A DNA stretch of 32,353 nucleotides from Candidatus Paceibacterota bacterium (GCA_028714635.1 JAQTLZ010000004.1:1-32353), one strand, 5' to 3'; positions 16,210 through 23,228 are shown, numbered from the stretch's first letter. Program-made: numbers and translations. The notes: generated by a model not told the origin, from the sequence alone.

Positions 16210-16692
16210 TTACTCCCATCCTTCGGATTTGTAAACCGCAGCCACAAGTGCGCAGACAGGTTTTGACTCGCATTTTATTCCGCAGATTTCGCTATGGATC
16301 TCTCCGTATTCTTCTTTACGATACCTCACCATGCTGATGATGCTTTCATTGATAAGTCGTTCGATCTGGGCTCGGTCCGCTCCCTCGTGTTCAACAAAAA
16401 GTCCCCGTTTCGGATCCGTTTTCGACATCACCCAGCCGACTCCTGCCCACGCTTCCTTCCCTATTTCATTTTCTATCTGCGAAGCATAAACGACATAGAG
16501 TTTATTACCGAAGTCTGTTGAGCCATTCATTTTTATTTTCTCTGCTTTCGGTGCGTATCCTTCTGGAATTATGGAAGAAAGGCGGATCAAATTGTAGTTT
16601 GCAATTCCCGCGTCAAACAAAGCGGCGTCAAAAGCCGATAACTTTGTCTCCCCTGTCCCTGAACCCTTGGTAACTTTTATGATTTTTTGCAT
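16210..16692 (-). CDS. pdaD: Pyruvoyl-dependent arginine decarboxylase
   Basis: PdaD converts arginine to agmatine, the first step of polyamine synthesis. The proenzyme self-cleaves between two serines to create the pyruvoyl group; the motif IRLSSIIPEG (residues 36-45) contains this Ser-Ser site. The 160-aa length matches the family. Other family regions are GWVMSKTDP near 85, VEHEG near 98 and the C-terminal VCALVAAVYKS. It is the first gene of a set with the membrane protein and the SET protein. A TGG-TAAAAT extended -10 lies about 12 nt upstream of the start (near 16707), without an SD. Confidence 0.92.
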   Translation of the reverse strand: MQKIIKVTKGSGTGETKLSAFDAALFDAGIANYNLIRLSSIIPEGYAPKAEKIKMNGSTDFGNKLYVVYASQIENEIGKEAWAGVGWVMSKTDPKRGLFVEHEGADRAQIERLINESIISMVRYRKEEYGEIHSEICGIKCESKPVCALVAAVYKSEGWE

Positions 16693-16786
16693 GTTTGAAT
16701 AGCATCTATTTTACCAAAATATAGGGAAAAGAGGAGTTTTTTATGCACAGGAGAAGTCTGCCTTTATCGCAACAAAAATCTACTTA

Positions 16787-16817
16787 TAAAAATAACTCCC
16801 ATCGTGAGACGGGAGTT
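16787..16817 (-). terminator. Intrinsic terminator after tRNA-Tyr
   Basis: On the minus strand AACTCCC and GGGAGTT pair (16794-16817) and are followed by ATTTTTA. It lies 27 nt downstream of the tRNA 3' end and would end the tyrS-pheA-tRNA transcript. Confidence 0.8.
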
Positions 16818-16843
16818 GATTCATTACTATGTTTCAAAAGAAC

Positions 16844-16929
16844 TGGTGGGTAGGGTGGGATTCGAACCCACGTAGGCGTTAACCAACGGTTTTACAGACC
16901 GTCCCCTTTAGCCGCTCGGGCACCTACCC
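16844..16929 (-). tRNA. tRNA-Tyr (anticodon GTA), CCA encoded
   Basis: This is an 86-nt class II tRNA with a long variable arm. The acceptor GGGTAGG pairs with CCTACCC, the discriminator is A, and CCA is encoded. The anticodon stem ACGGT/ACCGT encloses CTGTAAA, giving anticodon GTA. The T-arm is GTGGG TTCGAAT CCCAC. It begins only 7 nt after the pheA stop, so it is probably processed from the tyrS-pheA transcript, placing the tRNA next to the gene for its own synthetase. Confidence 0.97.
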
Positions 16930-16936
16930 AGTCCAG

Positions 16937-17797
16937 TTACTTCGTAGTTCCTGCGGGATAGGATCCCAGCACCAGGGGAGCATCCATTGAAATACCGCTT
17001 GCGCACAACTGATCGTAAGCATCTTCCATCCTTTGTTCGCTGTAACTTCCAGCGAACTCAACTAGGAAGGTGTACTCCCATTTCCTGCCCGGAATCGGGA
17101 TGGGAGTGCAGAGAAGGAGATTGATTCCCCTCTCGGCGAACGGAGCAAGCGCTTTCACGAGACCGCCCGGTTTGGGATGGTCCAAGTTTATAAGCAAGCA
17201 GGTCTTGTCGTTCTCGGTTGACTTTGCCCTCTTCGTACCCACTATCCAAAAGCGGGTGAAGTTGTTGGTATTGTTCGTGATCGATTCAGGATCCAGACGA
17301 ACCAATTCGTACTCCTGTTCGGCCTTTGCTGTGCTGATTGCCACACAGGAGGGATCCTTACTCGCCATCTCGGCCGCCTTGCTGTTCGAAGCGACCGATT
17401 CGATCGGGATATCGTTATTGGCTTTTTTGAAGGCGGCAAGTTTTTGCGAACACTGCCCCTGCGCGACCGGCTGCGCGTAGATTTTGGTCGGCGCACTGCC
17501 GTCATTTTGCTTGCGGAACAGAAACAGCTTGATTGGCACTTCAACTTCACCGGAGATTTTCAGACCATGGGCTCTGCTGAGCTTGTCGATGGCGTAGATG
17601 CTTTCGGTGACCATGCCCTCGATGACATTCTCAACTCCCATTACTCCGAAATCTACATCACCCCTGCCGGCTGCCCGGCAGACATCGGTATGACTGGAAA
17701 AGGAGACAAATTCAACATCTCCTTCGCCCTTGAAGAACCTTTCGGCAGCTTCGAAGCCGAAAGTGCTCCTTCCCGGACCTAAGTATCCAACCCTCAT
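16937..17797 (-). CDS. pheA: Prephenate dehydratase with C-terminal ACT domain
   Basis: This enzyme converts prephenate to phenylpyruvate in phenylalanine synthesis. I start at the ATG at 17797 (AAGGAG at good spacing), 11 nt after tyrS stops, giving 286 aa. Family features are VGYLGPGRSTFGFEAA at the N-terminus, GVENVIEGMV (usually PIENSxxG) near 55, and the active-site NNFTRFWIVG near 180. An ACT domain follows from about 200 (GGLVKALAPFAERGINL). The Phe-binding ESRP motif of typical ACT domains is replaced by CTPIPIPG, so feedback inhibition by Phe may be altered. There is no chorismate mutase domain. Confidence 0.92.
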   Translation of the reverse strand: MRVGYLGPGRSTFGFEAAERFFKGEGDVEFVSFSSHTDVCRAAGRGDVDFGVMGVENVIEGMVTESIYAIDKLSRAHGLKISGEVEVPIKLFLFRKQNDGSAPTKIYAQPVAQGQCSQKLAAFKKANNDIPIESVASNSKAAEMASKDPSCVAISTAKAEQEYELVRLDPESITNNTNNFTRFWIVGTKRAKSTENDKTCLLINLDHPKPGGLVKALAPFAERGINLLLCTPIPIPGRKWEYTFLVEFAGSYSEQRMEDAYDQLCASGISMDAPLVLGSYPAGTTK

Positions 17798-17808
17798 GAG
17801 GAGTCTCC

Positions 17809-19041
17809 TTATTCCACCTTGACTTGGTGGTGTTGTTTTTTCCCGTGGCGAATGATACAAACGCCACCTGAAAAAGAGCTTTGGTCAATCACGGCACCGA
17901 TTGCAGTGACTTTCACATCATTCACATACGCTCCGCCTTGTTCGATAAGCCGACGAGCCGCTCCTTTCGAAGCTGCAAGCCCCGTCTCAACCAACAAGTC
18001 GATCACAGAAATTCCTGCGGCGACTCTCTCTTTGGTGACGAGTGTGGTCGGAAGCGCCGTGCCGTCCGCGGATTCTTTTGAGAAAGCCGCTCGAGCCGTT
18101 CTTTGCGCTTTTCCTGCTTCTTCTTCGCCGTGGCAAAGACGCGTTGCCTCGAAGGCAAGCACTTCTTTTGCCTGGCGAATATCGGCGCCCTGAAGTGCCC
18201 CTAGTTTCTCAATTTCCTCTATTGTGAGGAAAGTAAACATAAGCAGGAACCGGACAACATCGCGGTCGTCGCAATTGATCCAATACTGATAGAACTCATA
18301 GGGCGAAGTCTTGAGAGCATTCAGCCAAACTGCTCCAGCTTCGGTCTTCCCCATCTTCTGCCCCCTCGCGGTTGTGATGAGCGGGAAAGTGAGAGCAAAG
18401 ACTGTCTGTCTTCTCACTTTCCTTACCAGATCGACGCCGGCCAGGATGTTCCCCCATTGGTCGTCGCCTCCTATCTGCAGCTTACAGCCGTACTGGTCGT
18501 GCAAAACGAGGAAGTCATACGCCTGCAAAAGCTGGTAGTTGAACTCAATGAATGAGAGTCCCTGCTCCAACTCGAGACGTTTCCTGTATCCCTCGTTCTT
18601 AATCATCTCGTTGACCTTGAAATGCTTGCCAATGTCGCGCAGGAACTCAATGTAATTGAGTTCCGCGATCCAATCTGCGTTGTCAATCAAGAGTCCTTGT
18701 TTTCCACCGAGAGTCAAGTAACGGTTGAACTGCAAAGAGAGCTTCGCCATGTTGCTCGCGACATCTTCGCGCGAGAGCATCTTGCGTAGCTCGGTCTTCC
18801 CACTCGGGTCCCCAATAAGACCGGTACCGCCGCCGATAATTGCTATCGGCTTATGACCAAGCTTCTGGAGATGAGCCATCGCCATGATCGGGATCAGACT
18901 GCCGATGTGAAAACTGTCGGCTGTCGGATCAAATCCTGCGTAGTAGGTTACCTCTGATCCAGAAAACAGGTCATGGAGGCCCTGTTCGTCCGAACATTGC
19001 TGCATGAATCCCCTCTTTTGGAGAATTTCTAGCGCGTTCAC
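17809..19041 (-). CDS. tyrS: Tyrosyl-tRNA synthetase
   Basis: This class I synthetase charges tRNA-Tyr. A GTG start at 19041 follows AAAGGAG at good spacing and gives 410 aa, the normal size; the longer frame to 19086 is not needed. The HIGH-type motif is DPTADSFHIGSLIP, the tRNA/Tyr-binding region is QLLQAYDFLVLHDQYGCKLQIGGDDQWGN split over two segments, and the KMSKS-type loop is KMGKTEAGAVW. An S4 RNA-binding domain forms the C-terminus (KGAARRLIEQGGAYVNDVK). It is the first gene of tyrS-pheA-tRNA-Tyr. Base composition looks more GC-rich than the cell-wall or signalling blocks. Confidence 0.97.
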   Translation of the reverse strand: MNALEILQKRGFMQQCSDEQGLHDLFSGSEVTYYAGFDPTADSFHIGSLIPIMAMAHLQKLGHKPIAIIGGGTGLIGDPSGKTELRKMLSREDVASNMAKLSLQFNRYLTLGGKQGLLIDNADWIAELNYIEFLRDIGKHFKVNEMIKNEGYRKRLELEQGLSFIEFNYQLLQAYDFLVLHDQYGCKLQIGGDDQWGNILAGVDLVRKVRRQTVFALTFPLITTARGQKMGKTEAGAVWLNALKTSPYEFYQYWINCDDRDVVRFLLMFTFLTIEEIEKLGALQGADIRQAKEVLAFEATRLCHGEEEAGKAQRTARAAFSKESADGTALPTTLVTKERVAAGISVIDLLVETGLAASKGAARRLIEQGGAYVNDVKVTAIGAVIDQSSFSGGVCIIRHGKKQHHQVKVE

Positions 19042-19122
19042 GTTCAGCTCCTTTCTGCCCCATTGTCTGGGAAATGTAAAGACCACTTTTGTCCTTTGCC
19101 TTTTAACGAACGTCCTTAGTCA

Positions 19123-19150
19123 AGCTTAGTAGAAGGAATACCCTTGTCAA
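19123..19150 (-). promoter_or_regulatory. Probable promoter of tyrS-pheA-tRNA-Tyr
   Basis: TTGACA (19145-19150) with TAAGCT (19123-19128) at 16 bp on the minus strand, just after the aroG terminator. The leader of about 75 nt has no T-box motif and no codon-biased ORF that I can see. Confidence 0.55.
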
Positions 19151-19165
19151 GCAAGTTGTAGAAAA

Positions 19166-19201
19166 AGAAAAAAGCGGTTCACATGATAAGTGTGAACCGC
19201 T
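19166..19201 (-). terminator. Intrinsic terminator after aroG
   Basis: On the minus strand AGCGGTTCACA and TGTGAACCGCT form a perfect 11-bp stem (19173-19201) followed by TTTTTTCTTTTTC. Confidence 0.92.
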
Positions 19202-19233
19202 CTATAGAAAGGACAAAAAACTCATAAAAAGAA

Positions 19234-20328
19234 CTACTGTTGCCAGGGCGCCCAGCCGTTGGAAACTGGCTTCAAAATCTCGAAAAGCTGACCACAGAGG
19301 TCATATGTCTCGCTCTGACCGATACAAGCATCAGTGACAGAGAGACCTCGCTTGCGAGTCTGAACCGTTTCCGGTGAAGGGAAATTCTGCTTTCCCTCAT
19401 GGATGTAGCTCTCGAGCATTGCTATCCGGACGAGACCGTGCTCTGCGAATTGCCGGCCGGCGTCCAGAAAGATCGCACCCTGTTTTTTGCAGTCCTTGTT
19501 CGAATTGCCGTGAGATCCGTCAATAGCAACAGCGACATCAGGCAGGGCTTCAGAGACCAGAGCCACGTTTCCTGCATGAGAATTCGGCCCGCCATCTCCC
19601 CCGCGGAGAATGACATGCGCGTCCGAATTCCCCAAGGTTCTGACCTGCGAGTCATGGCCTTCAGGATTCGCAGCCAGAAGAGCGTGCGGCTTCCGAGCAG
19701 AACGGACAGCAGTGATTGCGTGCTTCAGCGAGCCGTCAGTGGTATTTTTCATACCCATGGGCATCGACATTCCACTTGCAAGAGCACGGCTGTCCGGAGC
19801 TTGAACCGTACGGGCGCCAATACAACCGTAGCTGTAATGGTGCGCGACGAGATTCGCGACAGTTGGACTCACAAACTCGCCGGCAAGCGGGAGCTTGGCC
19901 GAAAGTTTGAGAAGCAAATCCAGACTCATCGGAATGCCATTGACGTAATCGTACTCGCCCGTAAGGAAAGGGTCAGTAATGTAACCTTCCCATCCGCCCT
20001 CAGAGCGCGGCTTTTCCAGGTAGGTCCGCATACAGAACATAATGCGAGAACCGTACTCTTCGGTAAGTCGGAGCACAAAGTCCGAGTATTCAAAAGCTGT
20101 TTCAGGATCATCGATCGAGCAGGGCCCGAGAATGACCAGAAAAATGCTCCCTTGCTTGTGGACGATCTGTTTTATCTTCTGACGATGTCTTCTGATGGCT
20201 TCCTCTACGTGGGTTGGCGCAGCAAATTTTTCCGCCAGCTCATTTCGAGACAACAGCCGAGTGTACCCAGCGATGCGACAATCATCGAGTCTTTCATCGC
20301 CGCTGCTGCTTGTGTGAGCTCCGAGCAT
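19234..20328 (-). CDS. aroG: 3-deoxy-7-phosphoheptulonate (DAHP) synthase, AroFGH type
   Basis: DAHP synthase joins PEP and erythrose-4-phosphate in the first step of the shikimate pathway. The 364-aa class I (alpha) enzyme keeps ILGPCSIDDP with the metal-ligand Cys near residue 70. It also has MRTYLEKPR near 100, QAPDSRALASGMSMPMGMKN near 180, the metal His in DGSHGNSNKD near 275, the metal Glu in LESYIHEGKQ near 310, and the Asp in SVTDACIGQSET near 335. The SD GGAGGG precedes the ATG. Its 250-nt leader carries an aromatic attenuator. Class I alpha enzymes are the proteobacterial/yeast kind, so transfer is possible. Confidence 0.96.
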   Translation of the reverse strand: MLGAHTSSSGDERLDDCRIAGYTRLLSRNELAEKFAAPTHVEEAIRRHRQKIKQIVHKQGSIFLVILGPCSIDDPETAFEYSDFVLRLTEEYGSRIMFCMRTYLEKPRSEGGWEGYITDPFLTGEYDYVNGIPMSLDLLLKLSAKLPLAGEFVSPTVANLVAHHYSYGCIGARTVQAPDSRALASGMSMPMGMKNTTDGSLKHAITAVRSARKPHALLAANPEGHDSQVRTLGNSDAHVILRGGDGGPNSHAGNVALVSEALPDVAVAIDGSHGNSNKDCKKQGAIFLDAGRQFAEHGLVRIAMLESYIHEGKQNFPSPETVQTRKRGLSVTDACIGQSETYDLCGQLFEILKPVSNGWAPWQQ

Positions 20329-20347
20329 TGTAGTTCCCTCCGTTAGG

Positions 20348-20411
20348 TTTGCTTTTCAAAGTGTACGTAGCTTACCGCGAGCTACGCCAGAATCGGACAT
20401 TTCCGATCTGG
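20348..20411 (-). promoter_or_regulatory. Paired hairpins just upstream of the aroG ribosome-binding site
   Basis: Reading the minus strand, CCAGATCGGA…TCCGATTCTGG is followed at once by CGTAGCT…AGCTACG, two adjacent stems between the attenuator terminator and the SD. Neither has a T-tract. They may protect the 5' end of the processed mRNA or affect translation; no function is demonstrated. Confidence 0.5.
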
Positions 20412-20447
20412 AGAATGAGTATTTGGCTTAGAACACGCATTCTTCAG

Positions 20448-20530
20448 AAAAGAAAAATCCCCCGTTTTGCGGGAGATTTCTTGATTTGCTAGTTCTGTTC
20501 AGTGTTTATCGAGTAGCAACAAAATCTCCC
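20448..20530 (-). promoter_or_regulatory. Transcription attenuator of aroG (antiterminator/terminator switch)
   Basis: Segment 2, GGGAGATTT (20522-20530), lies inside codons 19-22 of the aromatic leader peptide and is a perfect complement of segment 3, AAATCTCCC (20471-20479). Segment 3 can instead pair with segment 4, CGGGGGATTT (20455-20464), as a 10-bp hairpin followed by TTTTTCTTTT. Segment 2 can also form a short 1:2 hairpin with CTCTC just upstream. A ribosome stalled on the Phe/Tyr/Trp codons would leave 2 free to pair with 3 and permit readthrough. One that reaches the stop codon (20506-20508) would cover 2 and allow the terminator. This is the standard trp/phe-type logic. Confidence 0.85.
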
Positions 20531-20586
20531 TTTTGAGAGTTAAAAAAGAAGTAAAAGAAACCCCATTTCTGTGCTGTCATGTTCAT
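20506..20586 (-). CDS. Aromatic-rich leader peptide of aroG
   Basis: This 26-codon ORF contains the run KWGFFYFFFNS: one Trp, five Phe and one Tyr codon within eight positions, plus another Phe later. ATG codons occur at positions 1 and 3. The first ATG is 6 nt after the -10 hexamer TAGACT with no SD, so the leader mRNA is probably leaderless. The ORF ends with a TAA placed so that a terminating ribosome covers the antiterminator segment. It resembles pheL/pheST leader peptides in logic, but is upstream of DAHP synthase. Confidence 0.85.
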   Translation of the reverse strand: MNMTAQKWGFFYFFFNSQKGDFVATR

Positions 20587-20592
20587 AAAATC

Positions 20593-20621
20593 AGTCTATC
20601 TCTAAGGATCTTTTTTGTCAA
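20593..20621 (-). promoter_or_regulatory. Promoter of the aroG leader
   Basis: TTGACA (20616-20621) and TAGACT (20593-20598) at exactly 17 bp on the minus strand. The predicted start site coincides with the first ATG of the leader peptide at 20586. Confidence 0.85.
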
Positions 20622-20651
20622 GACCTTAAGGGAAAGGATGATTTTCGGAAT

Positions 20652-20679
20652 AAAAAAAGTGATTGCGTTATGCAATCAC
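20652..20679 (-). terminator. Intrinsic terminator after tyrA
   Basis: On the minus strand GTGATTGC and GCAATCAC form an 8-bp stem (20659-20679) followed by seven T. It separates tyrA from the independently promoted aroG leader. Confidence 0.9.
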
Positions 20680-20687
20680 CCAAACTC

Positions 20688-21572
20688 CTATTTGAAAAGA
20701 GTTTTTGTCGAGTCGACAAACCACGCATTGATCCAATCTCTCGCTCGATCTCTTTCACAGAGAGAAATCGTGCGCACTAATTTGGATTGGGCTTTGATTT
20801 TCTTCCCAACATTTCCGAGAGACATTCCTCCCACCTCCTCGCACGCTTGATGTAGAGACAAAAGCAGACTACCCGGTGTTTCTCTCACGATTTCGTTTCG
20901 AAGCCATTCCGGAGTGCTATTTATAAGATGAAGATATGACCCGAAAATCGCGTTCGAGGCCGGTACAGCCCACTGCATAAGTTCTTCTTGCGTAGGGACA
21001 GGTCGATTGGAATCCTCGGCATACTTCTCGATAATTTTTTCAAGAACGATGGTCAACATCTCGGGGATGCTCAATGTAATTCCCATCATAAAGTCGTGTT
21101 TTCCCTCGGAACATGCAGGAAGAAATGAGATTCCCTTTTCCTTCAGGAAATTCAAGAGCATTTTCCCTCGAGGATGTTTTTCTCCTCGAGAAAGAGTTTG
21201 TATGAGAGCCCAGCGCTGGCCAATAAACGGGACTTTAGTTCCGTGCAGAGGGTGCAAAGAAAGGTGAGTTGCACCGGTCCTTGCAACAACCGCTCCCAAT
21301 CCTCTTTTAAGGGAACAAACATCTACAACCAGTTGTTCTTTCTTAAACTTCTTCTCCACGAGCAGACTTTCTATGGAAGAGCGAGGAACGCTGAGCCATA
21401 TAATATTCGCTTTCCACGTCTTTCTCCAATCGGAGCTGGTACTTTCACGATCAATTTTAATGACCGAAAATAAGGGAGAAAAAATGCTGGCTAATAGACG
21501 GCCCATATTTCCCTTAGCCCCAATAATAGCGAGAGTGGCAGATTGCTGATGTTTCTTTTTTAATCTTTTCAC
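20688..21572 (-). CDS. tyrA: Prephenate/arogenate dehydrogenase
   Basis: TyrA oxidatively decarboxylates prephenate (or arogenate) in tyrosine synthesis. The 294-aa protein begins with a basic stretch, then the NAD(P) loop IIGAKGNMGRLL (residues 16-27). Further motifs are WLSVPRSSIE near 60, the conserved LHPLHG near 108 (HPMxG family motif) and GKHDFMMGITL near 165 with the catalytic-region His-Asp. No ACT or chorismate-mutase domain is attached. The start is GTG at 21570-21572, preceded by AAAGGAG. A short Phe-codon ORF ends 13 nt upstream, suggesting coupling. Cosubstrate preference cannot be read with certainty. Confidence 0.9.
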   Translation of the reverse strand: MKRLKKKHQQSATLAIIGAKGNMGRLLASIFSPLFSVIKIDRESTSSDWRKTWKANIIWLSVPRSSIESLLVEKKFKKEQLVVDVCSLKRGLGAVVARTGATHLSLHPLHGTKVPFIGQRWALIQTLSRGEKHPRGKMLLNFLKEKGISFLPACSEGKHDFMMGITLSIPEMLTIVLEKIIEKYAEDSNRPVPTQEELMQWAVPASNAIFGSYLHLINSTPEWLRNEIVRETPGSLLLSLHQACEEVGGMSLGNVGKKIKAQSKLVRTISLCERDRARDWINAWFVDSTKTLFK

Positions 21573-21585
21573 AGCAGGACTCCTT

Positions 21586-21645
21586 TCATCTCTTCGCGGA
21601 GAAATTCCGCTTGGTTGACCTTACTTTGGCGCAAAAGAAAAACAT
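21586..21645 (-). CDS. Possible Phe-codon leader peptide of tyrA
   Basis: A 19-codon ORF begins MFFFCAK (three Phe codons directly after the ATG), has one later Phe, and ends in TGA overlapping ATGAAAGGAG, the tyrA SD region. AAAGGAAG lies just before its ATG, a little close. A small hairpin (GCGGA/TCCGC) spans its last codons, and its 3' arm includes CTCC, which could otherwise pair with GGAG of the tyrA SD. There is no terminator, so any control would be translational. The bias is suggestive but short, so chance is not excluded. Confidence 0.45.
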   Translation of the reverse strand: MFFFCAKVRSTKRNFSAKR

Positions 21646-21678
21646 CTTCCTTTGGAGGGAACTTAATTACCCGAAGGT

Positions 21679-21707
21679 AGTGTAACCTCTAGATGTATAT
21701 TTATCAA
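21679..21707 (-). promoter_or_regulatory. Promoter of tyrA
   Basis: TTGATA (21702-21707) and TACACT (21679-21684) at 17 bp on the minus strand, giving a leader of about 100 nt before tyrA. Confidence 0.72.
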
Positions 21708-21722
21708 CGTTATATTTTATAA

Positions 21723-21763
21723 GAAAAAACTCTTAGAGCGCCAATGGGAGGCATTCTAAGAGT
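21723..21763 (-). terminator. Intrinsic terminator after the 201-aa gene
   Basis: On the minus strand ACTCTTAGA and TCTAAGAGT pair (21729-21763) around a 17-nt loop and are followed by TTTTTTCTT. Confidence 0.88.
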
Positions 21764-21781
21764 ATTGCTCTGATGTCAAGA

Positions 21782-22387
21782 TCAATGATCTTGGTAAACA
21801 GCAGAAACGTAATTCGTAGTGAGGTCGTCATCGTCCGAGTAAGACCCGACTCGCCACTTTCCCCCAGCCCAGAAAAAGAAGACCTTTATGTGCTTGTCTT
21901 CTCGCGTGGCCAGGTCAGATCCGTCAAATGTGATTCGACGTGTCTTTCCTTCCCCATCACGCTCCTTCCACTCCTCCGGGATTTTGTCCTGGTTTTTGTA
22001 GAGCGAAAGGAAGGCGGAATCGCCGAGCGGTATGCCCGGATTATTCGCGAGATGCTCCTCGTCCTCTTTCACCAGACGCGCCAGAACTTCGTCCCGACGT
22101 TCCGGGTAATCTCCGATGAGCTTCATATCTTCAAGCCCAAGCCTCGCTCGCGGGCATTCTTGATTGAGGCGGTCTTGATAGACTGACCCCTTTATCGAAG
22201 ACTCATGAGGTTCGTGCACGCTGACGAGTTTGACCTTCCTTGTGTCAAAGACCTTGAGCCGTGCCGTAAGGATTTGTTCCGCTGTTTGGCACAACTCATG
22301 CCCCGTGAGAGTCTCGAGCAGCCCCATATCTTCATCGCCCTCGATGATCCTGACCATCGTGTCCTGTCCCTCGTCCTTTGGACCCAT
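21782..22387 (-). CDS. Unknown 201-aa soluble protein
   Basis: This charged, acidic-rich protein has no membrane segment, and I recognise no family. Features seen are an acidic start (IIEGDEDMGLLE), a central charged region (LARLVKEDEEHLANN), and a C-terminal part with FFFWAGGKWRVGSYSDDDDL that looks like beta-strands. Translation is well supported by AGGAGG 8 nt before the ATG, its own promoter and a terminator. It is monocistronic. It shares the strong-SD style of the aromatic and proline genes rather than the leaderless style of the cell-wall genes. Confidence 0.8.
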   Translation of the reverse strand: MGPKDEGQDTMVRIIEGDEDMGLLETLTGHELCQTAEQILTARLKVFDTRKVKLVSVHEPHESSIKGSVYQDRLNQECPRARLGLEDMKLIGDYPERRDEVLARLVKEDEEHLANNPGIPLGDSAFLSLYKNQDKIPEEWKERDGEGKTRRITFDGSDLATREDKHIKVFFFWAGGKWRVGSYSDDDDLTTNYVSAVYQDH

Positions 22388-22445
22388 GTTAAACCTCCTT
22401 CTGGTCTATGGGTTATTTCTCGGATTACGAAAGTTCCAACTCGTA

Positions 22446-22474
22446 TTAATAGTAGAATAAAACATTCCTGTCAA
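22446..22474 (-). promoter_or_regulatory. Promoter of the 201-aa gene
   Basis: TTGACA (22469-22474) and TATTAA (22446-22451) at 17 bp on the minus strand; the leader is about 50 nt and has no obvious ORF or long hairpin. Confidence 0.8.
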
Positions 22475-22490
22475 GTGCAGATCACTCTCT

Positions 22491-23207
22491 TTAAAATTTT
22501 TTCAGATAACCCATATTCAATTGTTCTTTGAGTCTTTCTTTTTGAATATTCGTTAATTTGCCAAAGAGCGAGTCGGCTATCTTTTCTGTAACGATACTTT
22601 TCGCCGCTTTTTCTGAAGCGGTTGAAATTATTTCTTGAGCTTCCACTGAAGTAACTGGCACAGTCAAATAAGCTTGTATTTTTTTACCCAAAGGTGTTTG
22701 GAGCTTCTTTCTGCGCCACTTCAGATGGTCTAAAATGTCTTTTGCTGTCCCCTCAGTAATATTTTCTGGAGAGATCTTGCCTGAATTAGTAAGCTTCCAT
22801 GTGTGGCGAATGATACCGAGAATTCCAGATTTTTCTAAAACATCAGCATCATGGACTATCTTTGCTTCAAGTGTTGTTGCCTTTCCTGTTCCTTCATGGC
22901 AAGCGACGCATTCAGAAACTTTTTCTAATTCTTCCTCCGATAAGTCTACATTTTTCAGGATATCTTTTACGATTTGTTTATTTTTCTCAGAATCGTAGTC
23001 GTTTCCTGACGGGAGGGCTGTATCATGAAGCCATGCCCCCGCCTCAACAATTGAGACATTTGCTCGTAATTTTTGAGCCATGAATTTAGCTAATTTCACA
23101 ACTCGAAAGAGATGCTTATTTCCTTTGGATTTTCCGGCAAAGGCGTCATTCCAGTCTATTTCAACGCCAAGTTTCTTTATTTGAAGCAGTGTTATTTTGT
23201 TAAGCAT
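22491..23207 (-). CDS. HD-domain phosphohydrolase
   Basis: HD proteins are metal-dependent phosphohydrolases, often acting on nucleotides. I start at the ATG at 23207 (MLNKITLL), just downstream of a good promoter, giving 238 aa; a longer frame to 23249 would extend through the promoter. Metal-binding positions are GNKHLFRVVKLAKFMA near residue 30, the HD pair in AGAWLHDTALP near 57, CHEGTG near 100, and KIVHDADVLEKSG near 112. The C-terminal half is helical and Lys-rich. No SD is present. The substrate is unknown, and it has no operon partner. Confidence 0.85.
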   Translation of the reverse strand: MLNKITLLQIKKLGVEIDWNDAFAGKSKGNKHLFRVVKLAKFMAQKLRANVSIVEAGAWLHDTALPSGNDYDSEKNKQIVKDILKNVDLSEEELEKVSECVACHEGTGKATTLEAKIVHDADVLEKSGILGIIRHTWKLTNSGKISPENITEGTAKDILDHLKWRRKKLQTPLGKKIQAYLTVPVTSVEAQEIISTASEKAAKSIVTEKIADSLFGKLTNIQKERLKEQLNMGYLKKF

Positions 23208-23228
23208 AAAAGTAATGAGATACGAGTG

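Noticed and set aside
17798-17860. Upstream in-frame extension of pheA
   Set aside because: It overlaps the end of tyrS, while the ATG at 17797 has an AAGGAG at good spacing and gives the family-typical N-terminus.
19399-20346. 315-codon plus-strand ORF opposite aroG
   Set aside because: It is an antisense shadow of a clear DAHP synthase; long antisense frames are expected in GC-richer genes.
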